A stretch of DNA of 64,000 nucleotides from Triglochin maritima (Eukaryota > Streptophyta > Magnoliopsida > Alismatales > Juncaginaceae). The stretch lies in NCBI GenBank assembly GCA_963682175.1, contig OY821784.1, positions 36,065,621 through 36,129,620 of the forward strand, written 5' to 3'. How positions within the stretch are numbered: the stretch's first letter is position 1; each line of letters begins with the position of its first letter. Below are positions 61,521 through 64,000 of the stretch, in pieces. Below the pieces are notes generated by a model. That model worked only from the letters and a program-made list of their open reading frames with translations. It was not told where the DNA came from and did not search any database. Position numbers and translations under genes: made by a program.

Positions 61521-64000
61521 AGTAACATTAATCAAGCCCTCTGGCATAAGCGGATGGGACATCCATCGTCTCATGTTCTAAAAACCTTATTTCCTACTTT
61601 TTCTCCTAAATATGCATGTGATGTTTGTCATTTCTCAAAGCAAACTAGACTTCCGTTTCCTACTTCTAAAACCAAATCTAAATTTCCGCTCGATTTAATT
61701 CACTCCGATATCTGGGGTCCCGCCCTGGTCGAATCTTACAATGGTTTCAAATATTTTGTTTTATTTATTGATGATTTTTCGCGTAACACCTGGATTTACC
61801 TTCTTAAAAATAAGTCAGATGTTTTTAAATTTTTTTGTGAATTTGTAACATTTGTTGAAAACATGTATAATTTCAAAATTAAAACTCTAAGAACCGATAA
61901 TGGGACAGAATATACCAGTCTCAATTTTCAAACTTTTCTAAAAAATCGTGGAATTTTCCATCAAACTACTTGTGTTAATACTCCCGAGCAAAATGGAATT
62001 TCTGAACGAAAAAACCGTCACATCTTGAATGTTACCCGATCTCTGTTGTTTCAAAGTAATATACCAAAACATTTTTGGTCTGACGCAGTTCTAACTGCCA
62101 CCTATCTCATTAATCGCTTACCAAGCCCCGTCCTTCAAAACAAACAACCTTTAGGAATATTGTTAAACCGGGCACTGCAATTAGATCATCTTAAAGTTTT
62201 TGGTTGTGTCTGTTTTGTTCACAAGAAACGGATAGACAAGTTTGACAGCAACTCTGTAAAATGTATTTTTCTTGGTTATTCTGTAAACAAAAAAGGGTAC
62301 AAATGTTTTGACCCCGATACTTGCAAAATGTATATATCAAGAGATGTATCCTTTAGAGAGAGTGAGTTCTACTACAAAGAGAATACAACTGGGACCCTCC
62401 CAGCTACAACAACTACTCTACCACAAAGCCACATGGAAGAAAGAGAAGGACAAGAGAGCAATCAAGAAAACGAGAAGGAAGATGAAGAAGAAGAAACTCC
62501 ACCTCAAGACAATCAAGAAAATCCTCAAGCAATGAGATCCACTCGTCCAAGACGTCCTCCGGCCAGGTTTAACGACTTTGTTACCTCACACGTCACCTAT
62601 CCCATCGAAAATCACATCTCCTACGAACAAATTCTCCCAATCTACAAAACATACCTAACCCAAATAAATAACTTAGAACCTAAGACATTCCAAGAAGCTA
62701 TAGGAAATCCAAAATGGCGCAAAGTCATGAGTGAAGAACTCAACGCCCTAGAAAACAACAACACGTGGACACTCATTCCAAAACCACAAGGGATAAAACC
62801 TGTTGGGTGCAAATGGGTCTATAAAATAAAATATAACAGTAATGGAACCATAGAAAGATACAAAGCTAGACTCGTGGCCAAAGGGTATACTCAAACTTAC
62901 GGGATTGACTACCTAGAGACCTTTGCTCCTGTTGCGAAAATGAACACGGTTCGTGTTCTTTTGTCCATAGCAGTCAACAAGAATTGGAAACTCCATCAAA
63001 TGGATGTACGAAATGCTTTCTTACAAGGAAATCTTGAAGAGGAAGTATATATGACTCCTCCACCCGGATTCAACGTCACCTCAAACCAGGTATGCAAACT
63101 CAACAAAGCCATCTATGGTCTGAAGCAATCTCCACGCGCATGGTATGCGAAACTCAGTCTTTTTTTGCTTGCTTATGGTTTTTTAAAATCTTCCGCTGAC
63201 GCTTCTATGTTTACTAAACGCCACAAACAAGGAATCACCATAGTATTAGTTTATGTTGACGATATCATCATCACCGGAGACATTAACAATGAAATTAGTC
63301 AAGTCAAACACTACCTCAAAACAAAATTCGACATAAAAGACCTCGGCCTCTTAAAATACTTCTTAGGAATAGAAATTGCATACTCAAGAAAGGGTCTCTT
63401 CTTATCACAAAGGAAATATGCCCTAGACCTATTGATAGAAACGGGAAAACTTGGTGTTAAACCCGCTAACACACCAGTAGAAACAAACCTCAAAATCAAC
63501 TCTACTGACGGAGAACCCGTCAAAAACATTCATCAGTTTCAAAGACTTGTAGGCAAACTCATATACCTAACGGTAACTAGACCAGACATAACATTTGCTG
63601 TTAGCATAGTTAGTCAATTTATGCATGCACCTCGAACACCACACTTAGGTATCATTGATCGCATTTTAAGGTATATAAAACAAACCCCAGGGCAAGGAAT
63701 ACTTATGAAAAATAATAACTCTGACAATATCATTGGTTTCTCGGATGCAGATTGGGCAGGAAGTCATGATCGTAGATCAACTACAGGTTTCTGCACCTTT
63801 GTAGGAGGAAACCTTGTAACTTGGAGGAGTAAGAAGCAAAAAGTTGTTGCACGATCCAGTGCAGAAGCTGAGTATCGCGCAATGGCATCTACAACTAGTG
63901 AACTTATATGGTTAAAACAACTTCTCAACGATATGGGACAATCTCCCAGCATGCCCATACAGATGTTCTGCGACAACAATGCTGCTCGACACATAGCGTC
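61521..64000 (+). pseudogene. copia integrase-reverse transcriptase-RNase H frame (partial at window end)
   Basis: This continues the Gag frame beyond the TGA with no further stop to the window edge, by hand reading. The zinc-binding HHCC region (LWHKRMGHPS, then CDVC) is followed by the integrase core: Asp in LIHSDIWGP, Asp in LRTDNGTEY and Glu in GISERKNRH. Reverse transcriptase shows KWVYKIKYNSNGTIERYKAR, QMDVRNAFLQGNLEEEVYM and the active-site YVDDIIITG. RNase H shows FSDADWAGSHDRRSTTGF and SSAEAEYRAM. It is classed as a pseudogene only because of the upstream stop; the catalytic motifs are intact. Confidence 0.88.

Larger units (their letters stand above)
59557..64000 (+). mobile_element. 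Ty1/copia LTR retrotransposon, 5' part (continues past the window)
   Basis: Gag, protease, integrase, reverse transcriptase and RNase H regions appear in copia order. They are preceded by a primer-binding site and a candidate 5' LTR. The 3' LTR lies outside the window, so LTR identity, exact limits and age cannot be judged. Coding capacity is nearly intact, with one in-frame stop seen. Confidence 0.93.

Noticed and set aside
61521..62535. Separate gene at 62308-62535
   Set aside because: It is an out-of-frame shadow of the copia pol region.

Overview
This window is plant nuclear DNA, most likely from a eudicot. It is AT-rich, its genes are split by GT-AG introns, and its families are plant-specific: a calcium-dependent protein kinase, carotenoid cleavage dioxygenase 1, a PLS-class PPR protein and an R2R3-MYB. 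The space between genes is filled with plant-type transposable elements and two fragments of plastid DNA. All exon boundaries below were placed by hand from splice consensus, reading frame and recalled family sequence. No alignment or RNA evidence was available.

Layout. Positions 1-127 hold the last exon of a TypA/BipA-type GTPase. A two-exon gene for a small, probably plastid-targeted membrane protein lies at 1411-2867. From 2.9 to 15.7 kb there are only repeats: a hAT-type MITE with perfect 8-bp target duplications, a SINE, an ndhD plastid insertion, an RTE-type LINE fragment, three 147-bp tandem repeats, a snap-back palindrome and a second, larger hAT-type element. An eight-exon CDPK (CPK7/8/14/32 type, 545 aa) runs from 15994 to 20368, with a repeated leader and a triplicated first intron. 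Two intact 14-exon CCD1 genes follow in direct tandem, at 21914-30524 (537 aa) and 42349-50994 (549 aa). About 12 kb of nested insertions separates them: a duplicated CCD1 terminal exon, a TRIM-like element, an LTR-like block with palindromic GTCGAC-centred repeats, a complete 4.7-kb Mutator-like element with a decayed MURA and a decayed plant-mobile-domain gene, a SINE, and a psaB plastid fragment. A PPR gene (51972-53889) and a MYB46/83-like gene on the minus strand (54670-56791) come next. The window ends inside a Ty1/copia retrotransposon that starts near 59557.

Function. The two CCD1 copies encode cytosolic-type carotenoid/apocarotenoid dioxygenases, each with the four expected iron-binding histidines. 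The CDPK decodes calcium signals, and the MYB resembles master switches of secondary-wall formation. These genes do not form an operon-like pathway. From memory, the Arabidopsis counterparts of TypA (SVR3), CPK7 and MYB46 all lie within about 0.5 Mb on chromosome 5, so the gene order may be ancestral.

The most interesting points are the duplicated, splice-competent last exon of the first CCD1 gene, the Mutator element carrying a plant mobile domain with hairpin-rich termini, and the GTCGAC-palindrome repeat found at two distant places.
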